This document shows, one piece after another, positions 8,464 through 16,050 of a DNA stretch of 64,000 nucleotides; position 1 is the stretch's first letter, and every line of letters begins with the position of its first letter. Made by a program: the position numbers and the translations under genes. Source of the DNA: Sphingomonas sp. S2M10 (lineage in GTDB: Bacteria > Pseudomonadota > Alphaproteobacteria > Sphingomonadales > Sphingomonadaceae); the NCBI RefSeq assembly GCF_012650175.1, contig NZ_JAAILI010000048.1, forward strand, positions 1-64,000. Direction: 5' to 3'. The notes beneath the pieces are model-generated. The model ran no database searches. It was not told the origin of the DNA and saw only the letters and a list, made by a program, of their open reading frames with translations.

Positions 8464-9302
8464 AGCACCTGCGGATCGGGCCGATCGGCTTTCGCATCGG
8501 CAGCCATTGGCGCCGCCCGATCGCGGCGCTCGACGATCTCTATCGCGATTATCCCGGGTCCCGGGACGGCATCGCCGACTTCAACGTCCATCTGTTCGCC
8601 GCGCGTCCGTGGCGGCGGGTGCTGCGCCCCTCGGTGCAAATCGGCGGTGACTTCGTGATCCCCGATGCCGCGCCGCTGCCGCTGGCGCAGGGACTGCTCG
8701 CCGCCGAGATGGGCATGAACCTGCAAATGGCGCTGGGGCTGCGCCGCTACCTGCTGCTCCACGCCTCGATAGTGGAGCGGGAGGGCCGCGCGGTGCTGAT
8801 GACCGGCATTTCCGGGGCGGGCAAGTCGACGCTGGCGGCGCTCCTCATGGGACGTGGCTGGCGACTGATGGGCGACGAGTTCGCGCTGATCGACTGCGCG
8901 ACCGGCCTCGCCCACGCCTTTCCGCGACTGATCAGCCTGAAGAACGAGGCGATCGACGTGGTGGCGCAGGCGGTGCCCGGTGCCCGCTTCGGCCCGGTGC
9001 TGGAAGGGACGCCCAAGGGCACGATCCGGCACCTGGTGCCCGATGCGCGCGCCATCGCGGCGATGGGCATGCCCGCGGAGCCCAGCCTGATCCTCTTCCC
9101 CCGCTTCGGCTTCGAGGCGGCGGAGCGGCCCGTTCTGCCGAGCGAGGCGTTCGTGCGGCTTACCCAGTCCTCCACCAACTATGTGTCGCTCGCCGAGCGC
9201 GGCTTCGAGGCACTGACCCGGCTGGTGCAAACCGTGCCCGCGCGGGCGATCGACTATCCCGACGCCCAAACCGCGCTCGCCCTGGTGGAGGCGCTGGCAT
9301 GA
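8451..9302 (+). CDS. HprK-related kinase A
   Basis: A 283-residue P-loop protein of the HPr kinase-like superfamily. Walker A is GISGAGKST (residues 119-127), preceded by the LHASIVER strand (H104) that HprK-like proteins carry before the P-loop. MGDEFALIDC (140-149) follows, where true HPr kinases have an acidic pair. It lacks the N-terminal domain of Firmicute HPr kinase, and no HPr gene is in the window. Relatives include lasso-peptide kinases, which phosphorylate a peptide serine. The start overlaps the pqqD-like gene and the stop overlaps the next gene by ATGA. Confidence 0.88.
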   Translation: MHHLKHLRIGPIGFRIGSHWRRPIAALDDLYRDYPGSRDGIADFNVHLFAARPWRRVLRPSVQIGGDFVIPDAAPLPLAQGLLAAEMGMNLQMALGLRRYLLLHASIVEREGRAVLMTGISGAGKSTLAALLMGRGWRLMGDEFALIDCATGLAHAFPRLISLKNEAIDVVAQAVPGARFGPVLEGTPKGTIRHLVPDARAIAAMGMPAEPSLILFPRFGFEAAERPVLPSEAFVRLTQSSTNYVSLAERGFEALTRLVQTVPARAIDYPDAQTALALVEALA

Positions 9303-10306
9303 ACCCGGCGCTGCTGCTTGCCGGTGTGCTGCGCAATCCGGGTGCGGTCGTGGACCTCGCGCCCTCCAACTGGAACGCGCTATGGGCCGTGGCGCGGGCG
9401 GAGCAACTGGCGGGAACGCTCGCGCATCGCATCGCCGGGCTGCCGATGCCCGGTGCGGCGGCGCGGCTGGTGGCAGACGCGATCGCCGCCGCCGAACAGG
9501 GACGCACTGCGGCGCTGTGGGAGGCGGAGATGGCGCGCCGGGCGCTCGCGGGGCTCGACGTGCCGGTCGTCCTGCTGAAGGGCACGGCGTTCGCGGCGGC
9601 GGGCCTGTCGCCCGCGGTGGGCCGCGTGATCGGCGACCTCGACATCCTCGTGCCGCGGGACGCGCTCCCTGCGGTGGAAGCGGCGCTGCTCGCCGCTGGC
9701 TGGGAATGGGTGAAGCCCGATCCCTATGACGACGCCTATTATCGCCGCTGGATGCACGAGCTGCCGCCGCTGATCCACCGTGACCGCGACAAGATGATCG
9801 ACGTGCACCACACGATCCTGCCGCTTACCGCGCAGGTTCGGCCCGATGCAGCGGCGCTGCTGGCGGACAGCGCGGCGCTGGAGAACGGCCTGCGCATCCT
9901 GTCCTCGCAGGACATGCTCTGCCATGCCGCCGCGCACCTGTTCGCCGACGGCGATCTGGCGGGCGGCATGCGCAACCTGTGGGATATCCACTGCCTGCTC
10001 GGCGAGTTCGGGTTCGAGGGGCTGGCCGAACGCGCCGCCCACCACGGGCTGGGTGCTGCGATGGCGCGCGCCGTCCGGCAGTCGATACGGCTCTACGGCA
10101 CCGAGGCACCGCCGGAATGGCGGGGCTGGGACATGCTTGATCCCCTGTTCCATCGCCGGCTGACCGCGCGAGACGGGTGGGGCCGCTCGACGCGCAAGAC
10201 AATCCAGCTCGGCTTCTACATGCGCTCGCACTGGCTGCGGATGCCGCCGACGATGCTGGCCCGGCACTTGTGGACCAAATGGCGCAAGGGGCATCGCCCG
10301 GCCTGA
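9299..10306 (+). CDS. Nucleotidyltransferase-family protein (PF14907-like)
   Basis: A 335-residue protein with the nucleotidyltransferase core LKGTAFAAAGL followed by RVIGDLDILVPRDAL near residues 110-130. The G-D-L-D-I-L acidic pair is the expected metal site. This family (uncharacterised nucleotidyltransferase, NTP_transf_5) occurs beside HprK-like kinases and in lasso-peptide clusters that modify a phosphorylated peptide. It overlaps the kinase gene by 4 bases and ends the cassette, 22 bases from the convergent TonB receptor gene. Substrate unknown; adding a nucleotide or sugar-phosphate to a kinase product is a reasonable guess. Confidence 0.85.
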   Translation: MNPALLLAGVLRNPGAVVDLAPSNWNALWAVARAEQLAGTLAHRIAGLPMPGAAARLVADAIAAAEQGRTAALWEAEMARRALAGLDVPVVLLKGTAFAAAGLSPAVGRVIGDLDILVPRDALPAVEAALLAAGWEWVKPDPYDDAYYRRWMHELPPLIHRDRDKMIDVHHTILPLTAQVRPDAAALLADSAALENGLRILSSQDMLCHAAAHLFADGDLAGGMRNLWDIHCLLGEFGFEGLAERAAHHGLGAAMARAVRQSIRLYGTEAPPEWRGWDMLDPLFHRRLTARDGWGRSTRKTIQLGFYMRSHWLRMPPTMLARHLWTKWRKGHRPA

Positions 10307-10328
10307 GCCGACCGATGCCCCCCCGCGA

Positions 10329-12323
10329 TCAGAAGGTCGCGATCTTCACCATGAAGCGCACGTTGCGGCCCGGCTGGACCACCAGATCCTTGTTGAGTGC
10401 AGCGGCGTTGCGCTGCACCTCGTCGGTCAGGTTCTGGCCGACGATCGCGAACTCGATCCCCGGCTGCGACTTGAACGGGCGCACCGCGATCTGCGCGTTG
10501 AGGTTGTTGTAGCCCGGCGTCTTGGTGTCGAACGCGCCGAACCTGGTCTGCTTGCCGGCATGGACGAACTGCACCGCCGCATCCAATGTCGGGCTCAGCC
10601 AGTTGATCCCGCCGCCGAGGCGATAGGGCGGGATGCGGGGCACGTTGCCGCCGCTGTCCAGCGTCGCGCGGGTATAATCCGCCAGCGCGGTCAGCTGCAG
10701 CATGCGATCGTGCGCATGAAAGAGATCATAGCTGGCCTTGCCTTCGAGCCCGCGGAAATGCGCGCCCTGCTGGCGATAGTTGAGTTCCTTCAGGTCGCCG
10801 TCGCCGTCCACTGCACAGACGCCGTCGTCGTCGCAGGTGCGGCCGGTGAGGTCGCCATAGATGTAGTTGTCGAACCAGGTCGAATAGGCGCTGCCGTCGA
10901 AGTGGAAGCGGTCGAGGTTCACCCGCACCGTCGCCTCGACCGAGTTGGCGCGTTCGATCCGGAGGTTCGGATCGCCCGTCTCGAACGTGTTGGGGCCGTC
11001 ATGGCCGCCGCGCGCGAACAGCTCGGTGATCGCGGGCGCCCGGCCCGTGGTGGAGCCGGTGAGACCCAGCTTCACATGGCTGCCGACATCGAGCAGCCCA
11101 CCGATCGCGCCGCTGACCGGCGTGAACTCGCGCGCGGTGAACACGTCGGATGCCGGCGTGCCCTCGGTGCGGACATGCTCCACCCGGCCGCTCGCCTGGA
11201 GATGGAGAATATCGGTCACCGGCAGTTCGGTGAACAGATAGGCCGCTTCGCTCTGCGTCGTGGTGGGGAACAGATAGCTGCTGTCTTCACCGATCGCGGA
11301 GAATTTCCGGTTCTGCAGCTCGAAGCCGATCGCCGAATCGCGGATCGGCCCCAGCGGGTTCAGCAGGAATTCGAGATGGCCGTCGAATTCCTTGTTGCGG
11401 AAGGTCGTGTCGATCGTGCCGTCCGGTTCCTTCTCGTCATGGGTATAGTCCGCATAACTGGCATCGAGGTTGATCGACTTGAGCGGGCCGGTGTCCACCG
11501 CGAACACGTCGCGCGACATCACCTTGGTCTGACGCATGTCGATGAACGTGGTGTCGCTGGGAATGCCGTATTTGGAATTATACTGGCTGACCGACAGGCC
11601 GACATGGCTCGCATCGTTCCCGCCGAAGAAATAGGAGCCGCCCACCGAGGCGCCATGGCCGCGGAAGAAGCTGTTCTGCTGGGTGCCGAGCGGCGTGTCG
11701 TAATCGCCGGCGTCGCGGTAGAAGCCATCGGCGTGGAGCGCGACCGAGCCGAGCTTGGCATCGACCAGTGCACCGCCTTCGCCGACATTCGACACGGTGC
11801 CGTAGCTCCCCTCCGCCTCGCCCGAGAGCGGTGCGCTCGGCAGCTTCGTCGGCACGCGATTGTTGAGCACGTTTACCACGCCGCCGATCGCCTGGCTGCC
11901 ATAGCGCAGCGTGCCCGCGCCGCGAACGACCTCGATGCTTTGCGCCGAGAACGGATCGACCGGGATGCCGTGGTCCGGCCCGATGTCGGAGACGTCCGAA
12001 CTGCTGGCGCCGTTCTCCAGGATGCGCACGCGCGTCGCGTCCATGCCGCGGATGATCGGCCGGCTGGCACCGTTGGCGAAGGTCGTCGCCGCGATGCCCG
12101 GCTCCTGCGCCAGCACATCGCTGATGCTGGATCCGCCGCTGCGCAGGATCTGGTCGCGATCGACATGGGTGACGATGGTCGGCACCTCATCGCTGGACAC
12201 CGCATAGGGTGCCGCCGTGACGATGATGACGTTCTTGTCGTTGGCCTGCTGCGGATCGGGGTCGGCAAAGGCATGGGGGACGAACGCGACGATCGCCGCG
12301 CCCGCGAGAAGGGCAGTACGCAT
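10329..12323 (-). CDS. TonB-dependent receptor, ZnuD-like
   Basis: A 664-residue outer-membrane receptor with a signal peptide (MRTALLAGAAIVAFVPHAFA), plug domain (IIVTAAPYAV through VVRGAGTLRYGSQAIGGVVN) and a beta-barrel ending in the typical aromatic terminus (VRFMVKIATF). The plug wording (RPIIRGMDATRVRILENG, HGIPVDPFSAQSIEVVRG) resembles zinc receptors of the ZnuD type. A loop rich in Asp, Cys and His (TCDDDGVCAVDGDGD) is a possible metal site. The start at 12323 has CGGAG upstream; the open frame extends further without support. It lies directly after a His/Cys-rich protein gene, which fits a metal role. Exact metal not established. Confidence 0.85.
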   Translation of the reverse strand: MRTALLAGAAIVAFVPHAFADPDPQQANDKNVIIVTAAPYAVSSDEVPTIVTHVDRDQILRSGGSSISDVLAQEPGIAATTFANGASRPIIRGMDATRVRILENGASSSDVSDIGPDHGIPVDPFSAQSIEVVRGAGTLRYGSQAIGGVVNVLNNRVPTKLPSAPLSGEAEGSYGTVSNVGEGGALVDAKLGSVALHADGFYRDAGDYDTPLGTQQNSFFRGHGASVGGSYFFGGNDASHVGLSVSQYNSKYGIPSDTTFIDMRQTKVMSRDVFAVDTGPLKSINLDASYADYTHDEKEPDGTIDTTFRNKEFDGHLEFLLNPLGPIRDSAIGFELQNRKFSAIGEDSSYLFPTTTQSEAAYLFTELPVTDILHLQASGRVEHVRTEGTPASDVFTAREFTPVSGAIGGLLDVGSHVKLGLTGSTTGRAPAITELFARGGHDGPNTFETGDPNLRIERANSVEATVRVNLDRFHFDGSAYSTWFDNYIYGDLTGRTCDDDGVCAVDGDGDLKELNYRQQGAHFRGLEGKASYDLFHAHDRMLQLTALADYTRATLDSGGNVPRIPPYRLGGGINWLSPTLDAAVQFVHAGKQTRFGAFDTKTPGYNNLNAQIAVRPFKSQPGIEFAIVGQNLTDEVQRNAAALNKDLVVQPGRNVRFMVKIATF

Positions 12324-12376
12324 GGGAAAACTCCGTGAACCTGGGGGGCGCCGCGAAAGGCGGCGCAAGTTGTTGG

Positions 12377-12727
12377 TCAGGCGGGGAGTTTGGGCGGTGC
12401 GCGGCTGCGCCAGGCGTGCGAACGGACGAGTCGCGGTGCCGGATCGGCGGTGATGGCCGCATGCCATTCGCTTGCCGGCAGCGGCGGTGCAACGGTGGGC
12501 GGTGTGGACGCAAGATAGGCGGCTGCCGACGCCACCTCGTCGCAGAGCGGGCAATCCTCATCGTCGTCGCTCTGCTTGGGCGCGTGGTGCGCGTGCGTCG
12601 TCGCGACCCAGCCCTGTGCCGGATGCACATGTGCACGGACGATCCCCGCCTGCCAGCACAGCGCGAACGCCAGCAGCAGCGCCGGCAGCAGCCGGACCAA
12701 CAGACCAGGGATGCGGAAGACGCGCAT
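12377..12727 (-). CDS. His/Cys-rich DUF2946-like secreted protein
   Basis: A small protein with a signal peptide-like start (MRVFRIPGLLVRLLPALLLAFALCWQ) and a mature region of about 85 residues containing AHVHPAQG, THAHHAP and the acidic DDDEDCPLCDE with a CxxC pair. This fits the DUF2946-type proteins found beside metal receptors. The start is uncertain: an ATG at 12727 gives the cleanest signal peptide, but a TTG at 12763, 5 bases after the cydC stop, extends the same frame to 128 residues. It sits between cydC and the ZnuD-like receptor on one strand. A perfect 7-bp-stem hairpin (12348-12366) lies between it and the receptor start. Probably binds zinc or copper in the periplasm. Confidence 0.7.
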   Translation of the reverse strand: MRVFRIPGLLVRLLPALLLAFALCWQAGIVRAHVHPAQGWVATTHAHHAPKQSDDDEDCPLCDEVASAAAYLASTPPTVAPPLPASEWHAAITADPAPRLVRSHAWRSRAPPKLPA

Positions 12728-12767
12728 CCGCAATGCGGTACTGCAGCAACGCGGATGTTTCAATATA

Positions 12768-14345
12768 TCATTGGGCGATGGCGGCGATGTCGATCCGGTC
12801 GGCGGCGAGCGCCAGCGGGGCGGGGCGGTGCGAGACGAGCACCAGGCCGGTGCCGGTCGCCGTCAGCCAGGCGTCGAGGCGGGTCACCAAAGCTGCCTCG
12901 GTCGCGGCGTCCAGCCCCTCGCTGGGTTCGTCGAGCAGCAGCCAGGGTCGCCCGGCGAGCAGCGCGCGGGCGAGCGACAGGCGCTTGCGCTCGCCGCCCG
13001 AGAGCGTGCCGCCGGCTTCCGCCAGCGACGTCTCCAGCCCGGCGGGCATCGCGCGCACGGTCGCATCGAGGCAGGCGGTATGCAGCGCTTCCCACATCGC
13101 CGCCTCGGTGATGCCGGGCCGGGCGACCCGGAGGTTGTCGGCGATCGAGCCGGCGATCAGCACCGCGTCCTGCGGCGCGAGCGCGAACTGGCGGCGGAGC
13201 GCATCGGCGCTGCATTGCGCGATCGGCGTCCCGTCCAGCGCGAGGGAGTGTACCGGCGCGCGCAGCCCCGCCAGCGCCTCGATCAGCCGGGTCTTGCCGG
13301 TGCCCGAGGCGCCGGTGATCGCCACGCGGGCGCCCGCTGCGAGGAGGCGGCTGCCGAGGGCGATCGGCCTGGGATCGCGCTCCGTCGCGATTTCGGCGAC
13401 CAGATCCCCGGGCAGTTCGGCGAGCGTGGCAAGGCGGGCGAGACCCTGCTCGACGCTCACCTGGCGCAGCGCGGTGCGCGCAAAGGCGGCCATCGCCTCG
13501 ACCGACGCAGCGGAGGCGAGCAGCGCCAGCGCGCGAATCGGAGCGCTCGCGTCGGACAGGGCGAAGACGATCGCCGCGGTCAGCGCGCCATAGCCGGCGA
13601 GCAACCCCGCGACCGCGCCGTCGCCGCGGGCGAGCGCCGCACGGGCGCGGTCGAGCGGACGGGAGAGGTCGGCGATCGTGTCCGCCACGCGCTGGGCAAG
13701 GCCATAGGCGATGATCTCGGGCCGGGCGGCGGCATAGTCGACAAAGGCGGTGCGGAGGGCGCCGAGGGCTTCGGCGGCCTCGGCGGCCGGACCGGCGGTG
13801 AGGCGGCGCGCGGCGAGCGTGAGCAGTGGCGGCAGCGCGGCGAGCAGCAGCGCCAGCGCCAGTGCGGCTTTCCAGCCGGCCAGCGCGACCAGCGCCACGG
13901 CGAAGCAGGCGGCGGCGAGACTGGCGGGGCGGCTCGGGCGGCGGACGACCAGGTCTTCCAGCGCCTCGATGTCGCCGATCAGCCGGGCGCTGGCGTCGCC
14001 GCCGGCGAGATCGGGCGCGGTGCGGCTGTCCTGCGCGGCGAGTTTGCCGAACAGTCGCCCGCGCAAATCGGCCATCGCGGTCAGTGCGGCCTGATGCGAG
14101 AGCAGGCGTTCGCCATACCGGCCGCCCGTACGCAGGATCGCGAGCCCGCGGATCGCGGCGCTGGGGATCAGATAGTTGAACGCCGCCACCGCCGCCGCGC
14201 CGCCCGCAGCCGCCATCGCGGCGCCGGTGAGGAACCAGCCGGAGAGCGCCAGCAGCAGGATCGATGCCAGCCCGGCGATCGTGGCGCAGACCAGCGCCTG
14301 GCGGAGCGTGCGGCGCTCCGGGGCGGCGAGGGGCAAGGGGTTCAC
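12768..14345 (-). CDS. cydC: Thiol-reductant ABC exporter subunit CydC
   Basis: A 525-residue half-transporter: a six-helix membrane domain (residues 1-300) and an ATPase domain with Walker A ITGASGTGKTRL, signature LSGGERKRLSLARALL and Walker B WLLLDEPSEGLD. With CydD it exports cysteine/glutathione to the periplasm, needed to assemble cytochrome bd. It starts at GTG (14345), overlapping the cydD stop by 4 bases (GTGA). cydDC diverges from cydABX, the usual functional partner. Confidence 0.93.
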   Translation of the reverse strand: MNPLPLAAPERRTLRQALVCATIAGLASILLLALSGWFLTGAAMAAAGGAAAVAAFNYLIPSAAIRGLAILRTGGRYGERLLSHQAALTAMADLRGRLFGKLAAQDSRTAPDLAGGDASARLIGDIEALEDLVVRRPSRPASLAAACFAVALVALAGWKAALALALLLAALPPLLTLAARRLTAGPAAEAAEALGALRTAFVDYAAARPEIIAYGLAQRVADTIADLSRPLDRARAALARGDGAVAGLLAGYGALTAAIVFALSDASAPIRALALLASAASVEAMAAFARTALRQVSVEQGLARLATLAELPGDLVAEIATERDPRPIALGSRLLAAGARVAITGASGTGKTRLIEALAGLRAPVHSLALDGTPIAQCSADALRRQFALAPQDAVLIAGSIADNLRVARPGITEAAMWEALHTACLDATVRAMPAGLETSLAEAGGTLSGGERKRLSLARALLAGRPWLLLDEPSEGLDAATEAALVTRLDAWLTATGTGLVLVSHRPAPLALAADRIDIAAIAQ

Positions 14346-15931
14346 AGCGTCACCTCGCTATCGGCGATGGCGATCAGGCGCGGATCATGGGTGGCGACGA
14401 TCACCGCGCGCTCGGTTGCGATGGCACGGAGCAGCGCGGTGATCGCGGCGGCGCTGTCGGCATCGAGATCGGCGGTCGGCTCATCGGCGAGCAGCAGCGG
14501 GCGGTTCGCCAGCAATGCGCGGGCGAGGCCGAGGCGGCGCCGCTCGCCGCCGGACAGGCCAGAGCCGCGATGGTCGAGGGGCAGGTCCAAGCCGGTACCG
14601 CGGCGGGCGAGCATCGGGGCCAGGCCGACGCGGTCGATTGCGGCAAGCAGGTCGGCGTCGGAGGCGTCGGGCGCGGCGAGGGCGAGGTTGTCGCGCAGCG
14701 TGCCGGGGAGGATCAGCGGGTGCTGCGCGGCCCAGGCGGTGCAGCTTTCGCTCCCCTCCCGCAATCGGGAGGGGAACGCAGCGGGGAGGGAGGGCGGTGC
14801 TTCTTCGGGCGACAGGAAGCGCAGGCTGCCGTCACTCGGCGCGATCTGGCCGGCGATTGCCGCGAGCAGGCTGGTCTTGCCGCTGCCCGTGGGGCCCGTG
14901 AGCGCGAGCAGGCCGCTGGTGCCGATCGACAGGCTGACCGGACCGATCGTACGACCCGGCCAGGCGATCACCAGTGCCTTCGCCTCCACGCCCACGAACA
15001 TCGCCGGCGCGGCGGCCGGCGCCAGCACCTCCGGCACCGCCGCGATCGCCGTGCGCGCCGCTTCGCCGAGCTGCTTGTCGTGATATGCCGCCGCCAGCCG
15101 CCGCATCGGCAGGTAGAATTCGGGCGCCATCGCGAGCGCGAAGAAGGCGTCGCGCAGCGTCAGCGTCTCGGGGGCGGGGAAGGGCAGCAGGCCGAGCAGG
15201 CCGAACCCGCAATAGACCGCCACCAGCGCCACCGCGAGCGCCGAGAAGAACTCCAGCACCGCGCTTGACAGGAAAGCGACGCGCAGCACCGCCACCGTGC
15301 GCGCGGCAACCTCGCGCGTCGCGGTGCCGACCTGCCGCGCGATCCGCTCCTCGGCGGCGAAATGGCGCAGGATCGGCAGGGTGCGGACCCGATCGACGAA
15401 CAGGTCCGACAAGTCGCCCAGCGCTTCGAGCTGCCGTTCCGAAGCCCGCCGGGCGGCCGTACCCGCGAGGATCATGCCCAAGACGAAAGGGATCAGCGTG
15501 CCGATCAGGATGGCCGCAGCAACCAGGCTCGTACAGGCGATGATCGCCGCCGCCACCAGCGGCGCGGCGGCGGCGGCAACCCGTGCAGGCACGAAGCGGG
15601 TCTCATAGCCCTCGATCGTGGCGACATGGTCGATCGCAAGCACCGCCGACTGTCCGCTCGACGGGGCGGCGCCGCTGCCGAGCAGGCGCTCGACCAAGCT
15701 GCGGCGGAGCGGCGTCGTTGCGGCTTGCGCGCCGCGCACGGCCAGCAGGGGCACGCCCCAGGCCGTCGCCGCGCGCACCAGCCCGCCGCCCAGCATCGCG
15801 CCGAAGGCGGCTGCGGGAACGGCATGCCCTGCCGCCGCCGCGGCGACGCCGTCGGCGATGCCCCAGGCGAACAGCGCCGCGCCGCCCAAGTCGATGATCC
15901 AGGCGCACCCGGCCTGTTTTTGAAGCGCCAT
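14342..15931 (-). CDS. cydD: Thiol-reductant ABC exporter subunit CydD
   Basis: A 529-residue half-transporter paired with CydC. The real start is the ATG at 15931 (MALQKQAGCAWIIDLG); the frame is open upstream to 16045 without support. The ATPase domain has Walker A LTGPTGSGKTSL, signature LSGGERRRLGLARALL and LLLADEPTADLDADS. Between Walker A and the Q-loop sits an unusual insert of roughly 16-20 residues (around residues 379-398, including PSRLREGSE). It is encoded by a palindrome of the same type as the intergenic REP repeats nearby and keeps the frame open. Confidence 0.92.
   Translation of the reverse strand: MALQKQAGCAWIIDLGGAALFAWGIADGVAAAAAGHAVPAAAFGAMLGGGLVRAATAWGVPLLAVRGAQAATTPLRRSLVERLLGSGAAPSSGQSAVLAIDHVATIEGYETRFVPARVAAAAAPLVAAAIIACTSLVAAAILIGTLIPFVLGMILAGTAARRASERQLEALGDLSDLFVDRVRTLPILRHFAAEERIARQVGTATREVAARTVAVLRVAFLSSAVLEFFSALAVALVAVYCGFGLLGLLPFPAPETLTLRDAFFALAMAPEFYLPMRRLAAAYHDKQLGEAARTAIAAVPEVLAPAAAPAMFVGVEAKALVIAWPGRTIGPVSLSIGTSGLLALTGPTGSGKTSLLAAIAGQIAPSDGSLRFLSPEEAPPSLPAAFPSRLREGSESCTAWAAQHPLILPGTLRDNLALAAPDASDADLLAAIDRVGLAPMLARRGTGLDLPLDHRGSGLSGGERRRLGLARALLANRPLLLADEPTADLDADSAAAITALLRAIATERAVIVATHDPRLIAIADSEVTL
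14751..14797. repeat. REP-type palindrome inside the cydD coding sequence
   Basis: The segment begins CTCCCCTCCCG, then CAAT, then CGGGAGGGG, followed by a G-rich tail. It resembles the CCCTCCCGCnnGCGGGAGGG palindromes at 27476-27575 and 58526-58642. It lies in frame in cydD and encodes an extra loop (PSRLREGSE on the minus strand) between Walker A and the Q-loop. It looks like a repeat insertion tolerated in a surface loop; the insertion history is inferred. Confidence 0.65.
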
Positions 15932-16050
15932 ATGAGACAAAATGTACAAGCGATTTCCGCACTGCAACGGAATAGGGGATGTTCCGCATAGGCGGTGGCG
16001 CCACCGAAGCCTAGGCCGCGAATACCGGCTCTTTGCTGAGGACACAATCT
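15932..16050. promoter_or_regulatory. Divergent cydDC/cydABX control region with a 14-bp palindrome
   Basis: This 119-base gap must hold the promoters of both cyd units. At 15993-16006 it contains the perfect palindrome CGGTGGCGCCACCG, followed by GCCTAGGC at 16009-16016. These could be operators for a redox regulator or simply GC-rich symmetry. No FNR-type TTGAT-N4-ATCAA site was seen. Confidence 0.4.

Noticed and set aside
9160-9645. 161-residue minus-strand frame in the HPr-rel-A cassette
   Set aside because: It overlaps kinase and nucleotidyltransferase genes and is rich in Arg/Ser/Ala as expected of an antisense frame.
12348-12366. Hairpin before the ZnuD-like gene as a terminator or attenuator
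   Set aside because: The stem is perfect, but neither side has a T tract, and the GC-rich background makes such stems common.
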